Assembly (NCBI GenBank): GCA_028718845.1
Contig: JAQULA010000021.1
Coordinates: 1 to 14,721, forward strand
DNA length: 14,721 nt
Direction: 5' to 3'
Source: Candidatus Omnitrophota bacterium
Lineage (GTDB): Bacteria > Omnitrophota > Gorgyraeia > B26-G9
Part shown: positions 1 through 7,889 of the stretch, piece by piece
How positions within the stretch are numbered: position 1 is the stretch's first letter
Layout: every line of letters starts with the position of its first letter
Notes under the pieces: generated by a model
The model's input: the letters and a program-made list of their open reading frames with translations, nothing else
What the model was told of the DNA's origin: nothing
Database searches by the model: none
Made by a program: the position numbers and the translations under genes

Positions 1-1
1 A

Positions 2-1492
2 CAGCAGGCGTCATTATCGCAGAAGAAAGAGCAGGAGTATAATGACCGGATAACCCGGCTGACGGCGCAGGCGCAGGAGTTGGATAAGCTTAAGGACGAT
101 AACCGGCGGATGGCGGAGGAGAAGCAGGCATTGTTAAGCCAGGTGTCCGGGGCCCAAAAACAAATTGTCGAACAGGCTGAAAACGTAAATGTGATCAAGA
201 AGCAGGCGCTGGATAAGGAACGTGAATATCATATCCGTTTGGCGGAGCTTACCGGCCAGGTCCAGGAACTTAGCCGGCTGAATGATGAGAATCGCGGAGT
301 TTCCGAGGAGAAACAAGTTTTGCTGGCCCAAATTGAGACGTTAAAAATCCAGGCGGTTCAGCAGGAAGAACGGACGAAATTGGCGGAGCAGGCCCTTCGG
401 GATAAAGAACTGGAGTATGCCAAGAAATTGGAAAACAGCAAACTGGAACTGAGTGAGCAGGTAAAAGAATTATATGCGGTTGCGGACGAAAAACGGGAAT
501 TACTTGCCCAGATCAATGAGTTAAAAAAACAAGCTGACGAGCGGGAGAAAAGGATCGACCTGGCGGCAACCCTGCTGAAGGATAAAGAACGGGATTACCT
601 GGCGAAACTGGCAAGTACCCAGTCTGAATTAAGCGGACAGGTCGCGGAATTGACCCGGGTCCGAAAAGAGAACAGCGCTTTGGCGGCGGAAAAACAAACT
701 CTGCTGGGGAAGGTCGAGACCTTCAAAAAACAGATCAGCGATCTGGAGCAAAAAACGATGGCGGCGGAAAAGACGCTGCGGGATAAAGAAAAGGAATATA
801 TCGCCGCTCTGGAAAATAATAAGCCCGAACTTAACGCCCAGTTGAAAAAAATCAGTAATCTCGCGGAGGAATTGGATAAGAAAAATCAGCTGGTAAATAA
901 GGATAAGGAGTTATATCTGTCCCAGATCGAGGATTATAAGAACAAATATGCGGCGCTCCAGGAGAAGTTTAAAACCCTGGAGCAGAATAAGGCGGAAGTG
1001 GCCAAGCAGGCCCAGGCTTTGCTTAGAAAAGAACGTGATTGGGAAAACAAGGATCTTAAGCAAATCAAACTATTATCCGAGTATTCGGACACGGTCGATA
1101 AACTGAAAACCGAAATCGGAAAACTGGAGAGCGCCAAAAGGGAATTGGAATTACATCTTAAGAGCATACCGAATAAGCTTGCCGAGTTGGAGCGCGATGT
1201 CAATGCCTTGCGCCGGGAAAACAATATGTTGCACTATAATCTGGGAGTTTTTTATACCCAGCGGCAGGAATATACCCTGGCGATTGATGAGTTCAATAAG
1301 GCGTTGAAATTAAACGCTAACGATGCCAGCACGCATTATAATCTGGGGATTATCTATTCCCGGTATATTATTGACGAAACAAAGGCGGTCTCTCATTTTA
1401 AGCATTATCTGGCGCTCGCGCCGAACGACAAAGACGCCACCAGGGCCAAAGAATATCTTTTGATCTGGGGGGCAAAGGACGATATCCGTTAA
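2..1492 (+). CDS. Coiled-coil protein with C-terminal TPR pair (5'-truncated)
   Basis: The reading frame is open from base 2, so the gene begins outside the window; the TTG at 80 is not a convincing start because the 26 codons before it continue the same coiled-coil pattern. About 496 codons are visible. Roughly the first 410 are a charged Lys/Glu/Gln/Leu-rich coiled coil built from degenerate repeats of 60-70 residues, each beginning near a K-E-x-E/D-Y motif and containing an E-K-x-x-L-L-x-Q/K-I/V motif. The last 85 or so hold two TPR-like units starting at H-Y-N-L-G-V-F-Y. No catalytic motif or Walker box is seen, so this is probably a structural or scaffolding protein. Its stop overlaps the secretin start by one base (TAATG), implying translational coupling. 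The C-terminus is clearly related to that of the gene at 3326-4306. Whether it is exported cannot be seen because the N-terminus is missing. Confidence 0.85.
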   Translation, partial: QQASLSQKKEQEYNDRITRLTAQAQELDKLKDDNRRMAEEKQALLSQVSGAQKQIVEQAENVNVIKKQALDKEREYHIRLAELTGQVQELSRLNDENRGVSEEKQVLLAQIETLKIQAVQQEERTKLAEQALRDKELEYAKKLENSKLELSEQVKELYAVADEKRELLAQINELKKQADEREKRIDLAATLLKDKERDYLAKLASTQSELSGQVAELTRVRKENSALAAEKQTLLGKVETFKKQISDLEQKTMAAEKTLRDKEKEYIAALENNKPELNAQLKKISNLAEELDKKNQLVNKDKELYLSQIEDYKNKYAALQEKFKTLEQNKAEVAKQAQALLRKERDWENKDLKQIKLLSEYSDTVDKLKTEIGKLESAKRELELHLKSIPNKLAELERDVNALRRENNMLHYNLGVFYTQRQEYTLAIDEFNKALKLNANDASTHYNLGIIYSRYIIDETKAVSHFKHYLALAPNDKDATRAKEYLLIWGAKDDIR

Positions 1493-3324
1493 TGCGTATG
1501 AAAAGAATTTTTTTCATTATATTTTTGACTATTTTGTGTTTGCCGTATACAATACTATATACGAAAACAACGGCGATCACGGCACAGGAATATGCGTCCC
1601 TGACTTCTTCCGGCAATGAGGGGTCATTGCCCAATCTCGCTATTTCTAAAGAACTTATATCTTTAGACCTGCGGGGGATCGAGGTGAAGGACGCTTTGAA
1701 ATATTTGGCGGAAAAAGCAAATCTGAACATTGTTCCGACCAATGACGTTTCCGGCCGGGTTACTCTATTGATAAACGACGCGCCTATTGACGATATTTTT
1801 GAGATTCTTATCCGTTCGAATAAGCTGGCCTATGAGAAAATCGGTTCCATATACAGTGTTATGACCGAAAGTGAATACAAGCAGCGTTATGGTAAAGGGT
1901 TCGATGATATCCGGCAGGTTAAAGTGTTTCATCTGCAATATGTGATTCCGGACCAGGCGTTTACCATAATTGATTCCATAAAAAGTGCGATCGGTAAAGT
2001 GCTGGTGGAAGGGGATTCCGGAACGATTTTAGTCCTGGATACTCCGGAGAAAATTCAGGAGATCAGCGAAACGCTTGACGCGCTTGAACATAAAAGCAGC
2101 GTAAAGGTGTTTTCGCTGCGTTATGCAACCGCCGAGGAAGTGGCCAAACAGTTGAGAAGCCATCTGGACCTGAAAAAGGTCGGTTCAATCAAAGCGGATG
2201 AGCGTACGAATCAGGTTATCGTGCAGACATTGTCGGAGCGGATGAACGATGTCGAACAGATCATTGCCAAACTGGACCAGAAAACCAAAGAAGTATTGAT
2301 CGATGCGCGGATCATTCAGGTAAAACTGACCAACAGCCTCAGCGAGGGCGTGCAGTGGGAAGGGTTGTTTGAATTGGCGCAAAATGAGAGCGGCACAAGC
2401 TATCTCGGTTCGTATCCGCTTAGTTCGGTTTCATCGACGACCAGTACCTGGCGTTCCCGGCAGCAGGTTTTGGAAGATACCGGGTATGTGGGGTCGTATC
2501 CGTTCAGCGGAACAACCTCTAATTTTTCAGCAGGCACGCCCTCAGTGGGGACCGAGCAGATGCATATCGGGGTGGTCGGGAACAATGATTTTGACGTGCT
2601 GGTCAATTATCTTCAAACTCTGGGGGATGTGAAAATTCTGTCCAATCCGAAACTGGCGGTGACCAATAACCAGGAAGCGCGTATTCATGTCGGAGAACGG
2701 CAGGCTTATATCACCACAACCACGACTGCCGGACAGACGACCACGACGGTGTCCGAGGAAGTGACCTTTTTGGACGTCGGTTTGCAATTGCATGTAACTC
2801 CGATAATCAACGATCAAGGGTATGTAACGTTAAAAATAAAGCCGGAAATCAGCAGTGTTATCGGTTCCCTGACTACGTCGCAAAACAATAAAATCCCCAT
2901 CATCGATACATCGACCGCGGAAACGACAGTTATGGTCAAGGACGGGGCAACGGTGGCTATCGGCGGGCTGCGCCGGGAGGAAGTATCGAAAGATTCCCAG
3001 CATTTTCCGTTGTTGAACAAACTTCCTTTGATCGGGATGTTGTTTAAATCCGAGACCAACGAAACCTCGCGCAGTGAGTTATTGATCATGATCACGGCTC
3101 ATGTGATCGAAGGCGACGCCCTGGTTACCGGAGACGTGGCCGACCCCGGGAAACAGCCGGAAAAGGCTTATCAGGATTATAACGCGATAACCGAGGAATC
3201 GGACTTATCGGCATATGAGAAGCAGGATCATGCCGCGCAGGAAAAGATGTATCAGGATTATCCGGAATTTAAAGCCGGCGAAGAGGAATACCATCCGGCG
3301 GTTAAGCCACTAAAGGATGAATAA
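1492..3324 (+). CDS. Secretin (GspD/PilQ superfamily outer-membrane channel)
   Basis: This 610-residue protein has a hydrophobic signal peptide (about residues 1-24). An N0/STN-like domain follows at about 56-125, starting at the L-D-L-R-G-I-E-V-K-D-A-L pattern, then two secretin N-type (KH-like) domains at about 143-200 and 204-262, each opening with V-K-V-F-x-L-x-Y and ending in a L-D-x-L/K-like helix. The secretin core at about 268-540 contains V-x-I-L-S-N-P-K, an I-G-G-L motif near 490 and the hallmark P-L-L-x-x-L-P-L-I-G-x-L-F near 506-518. Secretins form multimeric outer-membrane pores for type II/III secretion, type IV pili or phage export. A Ser/Thr/Gly-rich insert (300-355) interrupts the core, and a polar, acidic tail of about 70 residues follows it. 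The neighbours are coiled-coil/TPR proteins, not Gsp or Pil genes, so the pathway served is unknown. The start overlaps the previous stop by one base; an in-frame ATG two codons later is also possible. Confidence 0.95.
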   Translation: MRMKRIFFIIFLTILCLPYTILYTKTTAITAQEYASLTSSGNEGSLPNLAISKELISLDLRGIEVKDALKYLAEKANLNIVPTNDVSGRVTLLINDAPIDDIFEILIRSNKLAYEKIGSIYSVMTESEYKQRYGKGFDDIRQVKVFHLQYVIPDQAFTIIDSIKSAIGKVLVEGDSGTILVLDTPEKIQEISETLDALEHKSSVKVFSLRYATAEEVAKQLRSHLDLKKVGSIKADERTNQVIVQTLSERMNDVEQIIAKLDQKTKEVLIDARIIQVKLTNSLSEGVQWEGLFELAQNESGTSYLGSYPLSSVSSTTSTWRSRQQVLEDTGYVGSYPFSGTTSNFSAGTPSVGTEQMHIGVVGNNDFDVLVNYLQTLGDVKILSNPKLAVTNNQEARIHVGERQAYITTTTTAGQTTTTVSEEVTFLDVGLQLHVTPIINDQGYVTLKIKPEISSVIGSLTTSQNNKIPIIDTSTAETTVMVKDGATVAIGGLRREEVSKDSQHFPLLNKLPLIGMLFKSETNETSRSELLIMITAHVIEGDALVTGDVADPGKQPEKAYQDYNAITEESDLSAYEKQDHAAQEKMYQDYPEFKAGEEEYHPAVKPLKDE

Positions 3325-3325
3325 C

Positions 3326-4306
3326 GTGAAACGGACAAAACTATTCTGTTATGCGCTGATGATGCTTTTGGTTCCGGCCGTGAGTTTTGGACAGGAATCC
3401 GGCCCGGGGCAATCGGTTGTGAATCAGGCCGATGATTATGCTAAGCTCAAGGCCGAATTAGATTCGGTGACCAAGGATCGCGACAACCTGCGTAAGCAGA
3501 TGGAAATTCTTCTAAAGCAGAAGAAAGAGATCATGGCGGCCAAACAACAGCTGGCAACGATGGAAAACGAACGGGCGCAGTGGGAGCTGGAACGGCAGTC
3601 GTTGAAAAACCGGGTCACGCAATTACAGAATGATAATTCGATAGTTTCCGGAAAGATGGATTCAATCCAGATGGAAAACTCCCGAATCCAGGAAGACCGG
3701 GATGCTTTGCGGGCGACCCTGGCCGAATCAAAGGCCGGGTATATCGTGATTAGCGATTTGAAGAAAACCATTCAGGACCAGAAAGGTGCCATTGCCCGTC
3801 TCGAGCAAAACACCGAACAGGCAAAAAATAAACTGGAAAAAGCGGTTGATGATCTGGCCAAAGCGCAGGCAACGGTAGAAGTGCTGCGGGGGCAGGTCAA
3901 AGAAGCGAATGTTAAATATAAAAAAGCGCTGGTTCAAAATAAAACCCTGGAGAAAAAACTGGCCAATCTGCCGCGCGAATATGCCGAAATCGCCCGGGAG
4001 AATAAAATACTGCTCAAACGCACGGCGTTGATGCATTACAATCTGGGGGTTTTCTACACCAAAAACAAAGAATACACGCGGGCGGTGGCCGAGTTTGAAA
4101 AAGCGATAGAGCTTAACCCCGAAGATGCCCAGGCCTATTTTAATTTGGGGTATATCTATGCCGAGTTTTATGTCGACCGTCCGAAAGCGATAGAAAATTT
4201 TCAAAAGTATCTGCTATTAGCTAAAAAGGAGGATAAAGATATTGATTGGGCCAAAAAGTATATACTGACATGGCAAACCTGGGAAGGAAAAACGGTTTCA
4301 AAATAG
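3326..4306 (+). CDS. Exported coiled-coil/TPR protein
   Basis: I prefer the GTG at 3326: AGGA at 3314-3317 sits 8 bases upstream, it lies one base after the secretin stop, and it gives a compact signal peptide. The in-frame ATG at 3317 would add three residues, overlap the secretin gene by 8 bases and have no usable ribosome binding site. The product is about 326 residues. The signal peptide is about 20 residues, with likely cleavage after S-F-G before Q-E-S. A charged coiled coil covers about residues 30-230, and two TPR units lie at about 235-310. Those TPRs match the C-terminus of the first gene in the window at about half the positions by eye, including the same trailing Y-x-L-x-W. It probably acts in the periplasm as an adaptor or scaffold for the secretin. 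No catalytic motif is seen. Confidence 0.88.
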   Translation: MKRTKLFCYALMMLLVPAVSFGQESGPGQSVVNQADDYAKLKAELDSVTKDRDNLRKQMEILLKQKKEIMAAKQQLATMENERAQWELERQSLKNRVTQLQNDNSIVSGKMDSIQMENSRIQEDRDALRATLAESKAGYIVISDLKKTIQDQKGAIARLEQNTEQAKNKLEKAVDDLAKAQATVEVLRGQVKEANVKYKKALVQNKTLEKKLANLPREYAEIARENKILLKRTALMHYNLGVFYTKNKEYTRAVAEFEKAIELNPEDAQAYFNLGYIYAEFYVDRPKAIENFQKYLLLAKKEDKDIDWAKKYILTWQTWEGKTVSK

Positions 4307-4326
4307 TTTAATAACAACGTTACCAT

Positions 4327-4335
4327 AAGGAGGAG
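4327..4335 (+). promoter_or_regulatory. Strong Shine-Dalgarno of the 4339 gene
   Basis: AAGGAGGAG contains the full AGGAGG consensus (4328-4333), 5 bases before the ATG at 4339. It is much stronger than the sites in front of the other genes of this run, suggesting the small exported protein is made in higher amounts than its neighbours (inference). Confidence 0.8.
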
Positions 4336-4338
4336 AAC

Positions 4339-4962
4339 ATGAACAGGCTCGGAATTGCATTAGTGGCGTTGGTTGTGGTTTATGCTGTTGGGGTGAGTGA
4401 TTGTTACGCGTTGTTCGGGAAAAAGAAAGCAAAAGCCGCGACGGAACAAACAACGCAGGAAATAAAAGCGGATTCGACGGAGGCGGCTCAGACGGCAATC
4501 GCGCCGGAGAAGAAACAAACAACAACGGCGGCCCCGGCGAAAACCCCGGAAAAGGCCAAGACCCAGGCGGCTCTTTCTCCCGACCAGGAGAAGCAAAGAG
4601 CGATGCGGGAGCAAAAACGCGCGCAGTTAAACAACTCCCAATGGCCCGCGGAATTATTGGCAATGAGCGGGGAAGGGAAAAAACATAAAGACACGCTGCT
4701 GTTCAAGGATAATCGGTTTTCGTCGGAAACATACGCGAAGCAAGGTTTTGCCGCGACAAATTATACCCTGAGTGTTCAAGAAGACGGTTCAATGGTGTGG
4801 GAGACGATGCAGACCGCCGAAAACGGGCAACTGGTGTTCTGGCGCGGGGAAATATCGTCGGATATGAAATCCATGCGCGGAGTCGTCAGCAAGCAAAAAG
4901 CGGCCGGAGAGTCGGAAGATTACTCGTTTGTCTGTAGCGAAAAATCAATTATTGCACAGTAA
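4339..4962 (+). CDS. Small exported protein with C-terminal beta-rich domain, unknown function
   Basis: I do not recognise a named family. The 207-residue product starts with a hydrophobic signal peptide (about 1-24) ending near C-Y-A; the Cys is not in a proper lipobox (V-S-D-C), so type I cleavage is more likely than lipidation. A low-complexity Lys/Ala/Thr/Gln/Pro-rich linker (about 27-95) follows. A compact domain at about 100-205 alternates hydrophobic and polar residues with many aromatic positions (F-x-D-N-R-F, Y-T-L-S-V, V-W-E-T, L-V-F-W-R-G-E-I, M-R-G-V-V, Y-S-F-V), which suggests an antiparallel beta sheet or small beta-barrel of lipocalin-like character. It lies 32 bases after the preceding TPR gene and 47 before the HD-GYP gene, apparently in the same operon. 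A periplasmic accessory subunit is plausible; the function is not determinable. Confidence 0.85.
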   Translation: MNRLGIALVALVVVYAVGVSDCYALFGKKKAKAATEQTTQEIKADSTEAAQTAIAPEKKQTTTAAPAKTPEKAKTQAALSPDQEKQRAMREQKRAQLNNSQWPAELLAMSGEGKKHKDTLLFKDNRFSSETYAKQGFAATNYTLSVQEDGSMVWETMQTAENGQLVFWRGEISSDMKSMRGVVSKQKAAGESEDYSFVCSEKSIIAQ

Positions 4963-5009
4963 CGGAATTTCCGGTGCAGGCTCCGGAATAACCGCATTGC
5001 AGAGCGCGC

Positions 5010-6110
5010 ATGTTGAAAATATCGGATATTTTAAAAAAAGCCAGGCGGCAGGAAAAATCCGCCGATAAAAGTGTTGCCGGTAATGCGGAGCGTGTTTCGC
5101 CTCCGGCACCGGCTGAAAATCCGTCTATTCCCGACATGCCGGTTGTCAATGCGGCCCCGCAGCAGCCGTCAGCGCCGGTTGCCGCAGCGCCGGGGAAAAC
5201 ACCATGGCAGGTTGTTCCCGATCGCGCGATACGCGATACCTACGAACAGGCGATAGCGCTGGCCCGGCAGGTGATGGATCCGGCGGCGGAGAGTGCGGTT
5301 TTATTGCCGGCGATAAAACAAAATATCGATGCTCTTATTGCTTCGCTCCAGCGCGACGAAGATCAACTGATGCGGCTTTTTTTTGGTGATTATTTCACCG
5401 AGCAAGGTTATTTATATCAGCATTCGGTGAACGTTGCGGTGCTGTGCGCAAGTTTGGGAAACGCTTTGCATTATAGTCAGGCGCGTATCCGGCAGTTAAC
5501 CCTGGCCGCTTTTTTGCATGATATCGGGCTGGCGTATTATATGGATATCATTAGTCAGCCGCGCCGGTTAAGCACGAGCGAATACAATGACATTAAAAAG
5601 CATCCGGTGACGGCCAAGGAGCGCCTGAAATGCTATGGGCCGGATCTTGATGTGGGTATCCTCGAAGTAGTGGCGCAGGAACATGAACGGGTGGACGGCA
5701 GCGGATATCCGTACAATCTCCCGGGGCCGGAGATTAACAATCATGCCAAACTGGTCGGATTGGCCGATGTTTACGAAGCACTGCTCCATCAGCGTCCGTA
5801 CCGGGAGAAGATGAGTTGCCTGGAAACGGTTAAGCAGCTTTTGGCGATGAAACAGGTTTTCGAGTATTCGTTCATTAAAACATTACTGGATGTTACCGGT
5901 GTATTCCCGGTAACCACGGCGGTGAAACTTAGTACGCGCGAAATCGGCGTTGTTATCCATCAAAACAGCCGGATGCCTTTACGTCCGGTGGTTGAGATCA
6001 CCCATAATACCCAGGGGCAAACCCTGTCGGAGCGTAAGTATATCGATTTAGGGGGCAATTTTTCGGTTTATATCCAGGATTGTTTTGAAGAATCAGCACT
6101 GAAACGGTAG
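5010..6110 (+). CDS. HD-GYP domain protein with altered metal-site motifs
   Basis: HD-GYP proteins are cyclic-di-GMP phosphodiesterases or their degenerate effector relatives. The 366-residue product has no signal peptide and should be cytoplasmic. Residues 1-70 are a basic helix then a Pro/Ala-rich linker. The HD-GYP core spans about 130-290: His138, the H-D-I-G motif at 170-173, His198-Pro199, the E-H-E-R-V-D-G-S-G-Y-P block at 224-234, Asp253 in A-D-V-Y-E-A-L, and R-P-Y-R. Two usual features are altered: the Lys of HDIGK is Leu174, and the first His of HHExxDGxGYP is Glu224. A C-terminal extension (about 300-366, with G-V-V-I and P-V-V-E-I strands) resembles the tail found after many HD-GYP domains. 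The ATG at 5010 has a weak ribosome binding site. It is encoded between envelope genes and probably controls the apparatus. Family assignment is firm; catalytic activity is uncertain. Confidence 0.9.
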   Translation: MLKISDILKKARRQEKSADKSVAGNAERVSPPAPAENPSIPDMPVVNAAPQQPSAPVAAAPGKTPWQVVPDRAIRDTYEQAIALARQVMDPAAESAVLLPAIKQNIDALIASLQRDEDQLMRLFFGDYFTEQGYLYQHSVNVAVLCASLGNALHYSQARIRQLTLAAFLHDIGLAYYMDIISQPRRLSTSEYNDIKKHPVTAKERLKCYGPDLDVGILEVVAQEHERVDGSGYPYNLPGPEINNHAKLVGLADVYEALLHQRPYREKMSCLETVKQLLAMKQVFEYSFIKTLLDVTGVFPVTTAVKLSTREIGVVIHQNSRMPLRPVVEITHNTQGQTLSERKYIDLGGNFSVYIQDCFEESALKR

Positions 6111-6116
6111 CGGGCT

Positions 6117-7868
6117 ATGGGGAACCTGAAACAGGTTATTACAATTTTTGTTGTTGTGGTGCTTATCGGCGGCAGCGGATATCTGCTGTCACGGCTTTTT
6201 TTTGCCAAGCAGAAGGCGGCGGTACTCCAAGATGAAAATTACGCGCTGTCTATGGAAAAGAACCGGCTTGTGCAGCAGCTGGAAAATGAGCAAAAAACAC
6301 AACAAGCGCGGGAAGTCACCCTGACGATGCTGAGGAAAGAATTGGCGGAGTTGGAAGATACCCGTAAAATAAAGGAATTATATTCCGTCAATCTGGGGAA
6401 ATTAAACTCGCTGGACAATACCTTTAAGCAAAGCGAAAAAGAAAAAGCGGAATTAAAACAAACCAATTTATCGTTGTCGGCCCGGCTGCAGAACATTACC
6501 GCGGAGTTTACCAAAACACTGGAAACGCTTAAAGCGGTTAAGCTGGAACTTGACCGGGTCAAAAACGATAAGGCGTCCCGTTCGCTGCAGGTAAAAATAA
6601 CCAAATTGGAAGAAACCTTGATGTCGAGAGAAAAGACTATTGCCGCACTGCAGCTGGACCTGCAAAAAATTTCGAAAGATGCGGTTCGCTCCAATAGCGA
6701 TAAAAAAATCCTTGAAAAGAAAATAAGCGGTTTGGAAAAAGAACGGGACCTGTTTAAGGCGCAGGCGCAGGAAACCCGGGAAAGTTTTGAAAAAAAATAC
6801 GGCGATAAATCCGCCGCCGGGAAAAAAATAGCTGAATTGAAACAGGCATTGAGCGAAAAAGAATCGCAATCCCGGGCGTTGCAGGATGAGGTCCAGGCGC
6901 TGCGCCGGGTGAAAGCCCAGCTTGACCGGGAATCCGGGGCCGATAATGAAAAAGCGGCATTGCAAAAAGAACTCGATGATCTTAAGACTAAGCTGAGTAC
7001 GGTTGATGCATTGGAGCGGGAAAAAGCGGAACTGCTTAAGCAGCTCGAACAGTTGAGGGGATCGCTGAACAACCAGGAAAAAATAATCGCCGATTTGCGC
7101 CAGCAGGATAACAACATCCCGGAAATCCAGGCCGCGGTTACCGAGGTCGGGGTTGCGAATTCATCAAGCTCCGCGGCGATGCAGGATAAATTGAATAAAG
7201 CGTATGCCTTATACGATACCGCCAAGGCGCAGGTGGTGAAATTTACCGAATTACTGATGAGCAAAGAGATTGAATTGGAGACGGCGAAACAGAAGATCAA
7301 GTCTTTGGAGGATGAATTGCAGGGCGGCCGGCCGGAGATGGCGGCGCAAAACAGCCAATCCGGGGACTACCGTCTGCTTCAGGACCGGATCCGGATGCTT
7401 AGCGATGCGCTGGAGAAGAAAGAAAAAGAGGCTAAAGAAAAAGACTCGGCGTTGGCCGTGTTGAGTACGGCAAAAACGGCGCTTGAAGAACGGTTGCAGT
7501 ATCAGGAAAAAGAATTCGGCAACGTCAATACGCTGTACACTAATCTTAGAGATCAATTGATGCAAACCCGGGAGCTTTTGTCGCGGAAAGAACTGGAGCT
7601 TATCGATAAAAATAAAGAGATCCTCGGATTAAAGAGCGATGTCGCGCTGCTGCAAATGGAGCAAAAGACCAAACAGCAGGATTTAGCGGATATGCAGGAA
7701 CGTTACCGGAAGTCCATGGATGACCTTACCCGGGCCACTAAATTGAATATCTCTTTGCAGCAGGATATGTCTTTGCGTTCTTCGTCAACGCCGACTACCG
7801 CGGAAAACGAAGATAAGCGGAAAGCGGAAGAATTAAAAAAACAAGTCGAAATACTGTTGGGGAAATAA
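6117..7868 (+). CDS. Single-pass membrane-anchored long coiled-coil protein
   Basis: This 583-residue product starts 6 bases after the HD-GYP stop with little visible ribosome binding site, so translational coupling is likely. One N-terminal transmembrane helix (about residues 7-29) is followed by an almost uninterrupted coiled coil (about 35-580) rich in Lys, Glu, Gln and Leu. A Ser/Ala-rich break near residues 335-350 divides it into two rods. The helix could be an uncleaved signal anchor, placing the coil in the periplasm, but the basic residues on both sides leave the orientation undecided. There is no TPR, Walker motif or catalytic signature. Unlike its coiled-coil neighbours it ends in the coil itself. 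Likely role: a structural rod or tether on the inner membrane within the apparatus encoded here (inference from context). Confidence 0.85.
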   Translation: MGNLKQVITIFVVVVLIGGSGYLLSRLFFAKQKAAVLQDENYALSMEKNRLVQQLENEQKTQQAREVTLTMLRKELAELEDTRKIKELYSVNLGKLNSLDNTFKQSEKEKAELKQTNLSLSARLQNITAEFTKTLETLKAVKLELDRVKNDKASRSLQVKITKLEETLMSREKTIAALQLDLQKISKDAVRSNSDKKILEKKISGLEKERDLFKAQAQETRESFEKKYGDKSAAGKKIAELKQALSEKESQSRALQDEVQALRRVKAQLDRESGADNEKAALQKELDDLKTKLSTVDALEREKAELLKQLEQLRGSLNNQEKIIADLRQQDNNIPEIQAAVTEVGVANSSSSAAMQDKLNKAYALYDTAKAQVVKFTELLMSKEIELETAKQKIKSLEDELQGGRPEMAAQNSQSGDYRLLQDRIRMLSDALEKKEKEAKEKDSALAVLSTAKTALEERLQYQEKEFGNVNTLYTNLRDQLMQTRELLSRKELELIDKNKEILGLKSDVALLQMEQKTKQQDLADMQERYRKSMDDLTRATKLNISLQQDMSLRSSSTPTTAENEDKRKAEELKKQVEILLGK

Positions 7869-7876
7869 TTAGTTCC

Positions 7877-7885
7877 AGGGGAGGA
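7877..7885 (+). promoter_or_regulatory. Ribosome binding site supporting the GTG start at 7890
   Basis: AGGGGAGGA lies 4 bases before the GTG at 7890. It fixes the start of the 973-residue protein at a non-ATG codon and gives an N-terminus with a proper signal peptide. Confidence 0.7.
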
Positions 7886-7889
7886 TACT

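Noticed and set aside
80..82. TTG as the true start of the first gene
   Set aside because: The frame is open back to base 2 with the same coiled-coil repeat pattern and no ribosome binding site precedes the TTG.
1492..3324. Part of a standard type II secretion or type IV pilus operon
   Set aside because: No ATPase, platform protein, prepilin or pilotin gene among the neighbours in this window.
3728..4204. Minus-strand open frame of 158 codons opposite the second coiled-coil/TPR gene
   Set aside because: Phe/Ile/Arg-rich composition is the complement of the plus-strand coiled-coil codons and the plus-strand gene is well supported.
6239..7300. Long minus-strand open frame (353 codons) inside the membrane-anchored coiled-coil gene
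   Set aside because: Its Ser/Phe/Leu/Cys-rich product is the usual mirror image of Lys/Glu/Gln-rich coiled-coil codons; no ribosome binding site or family motif.
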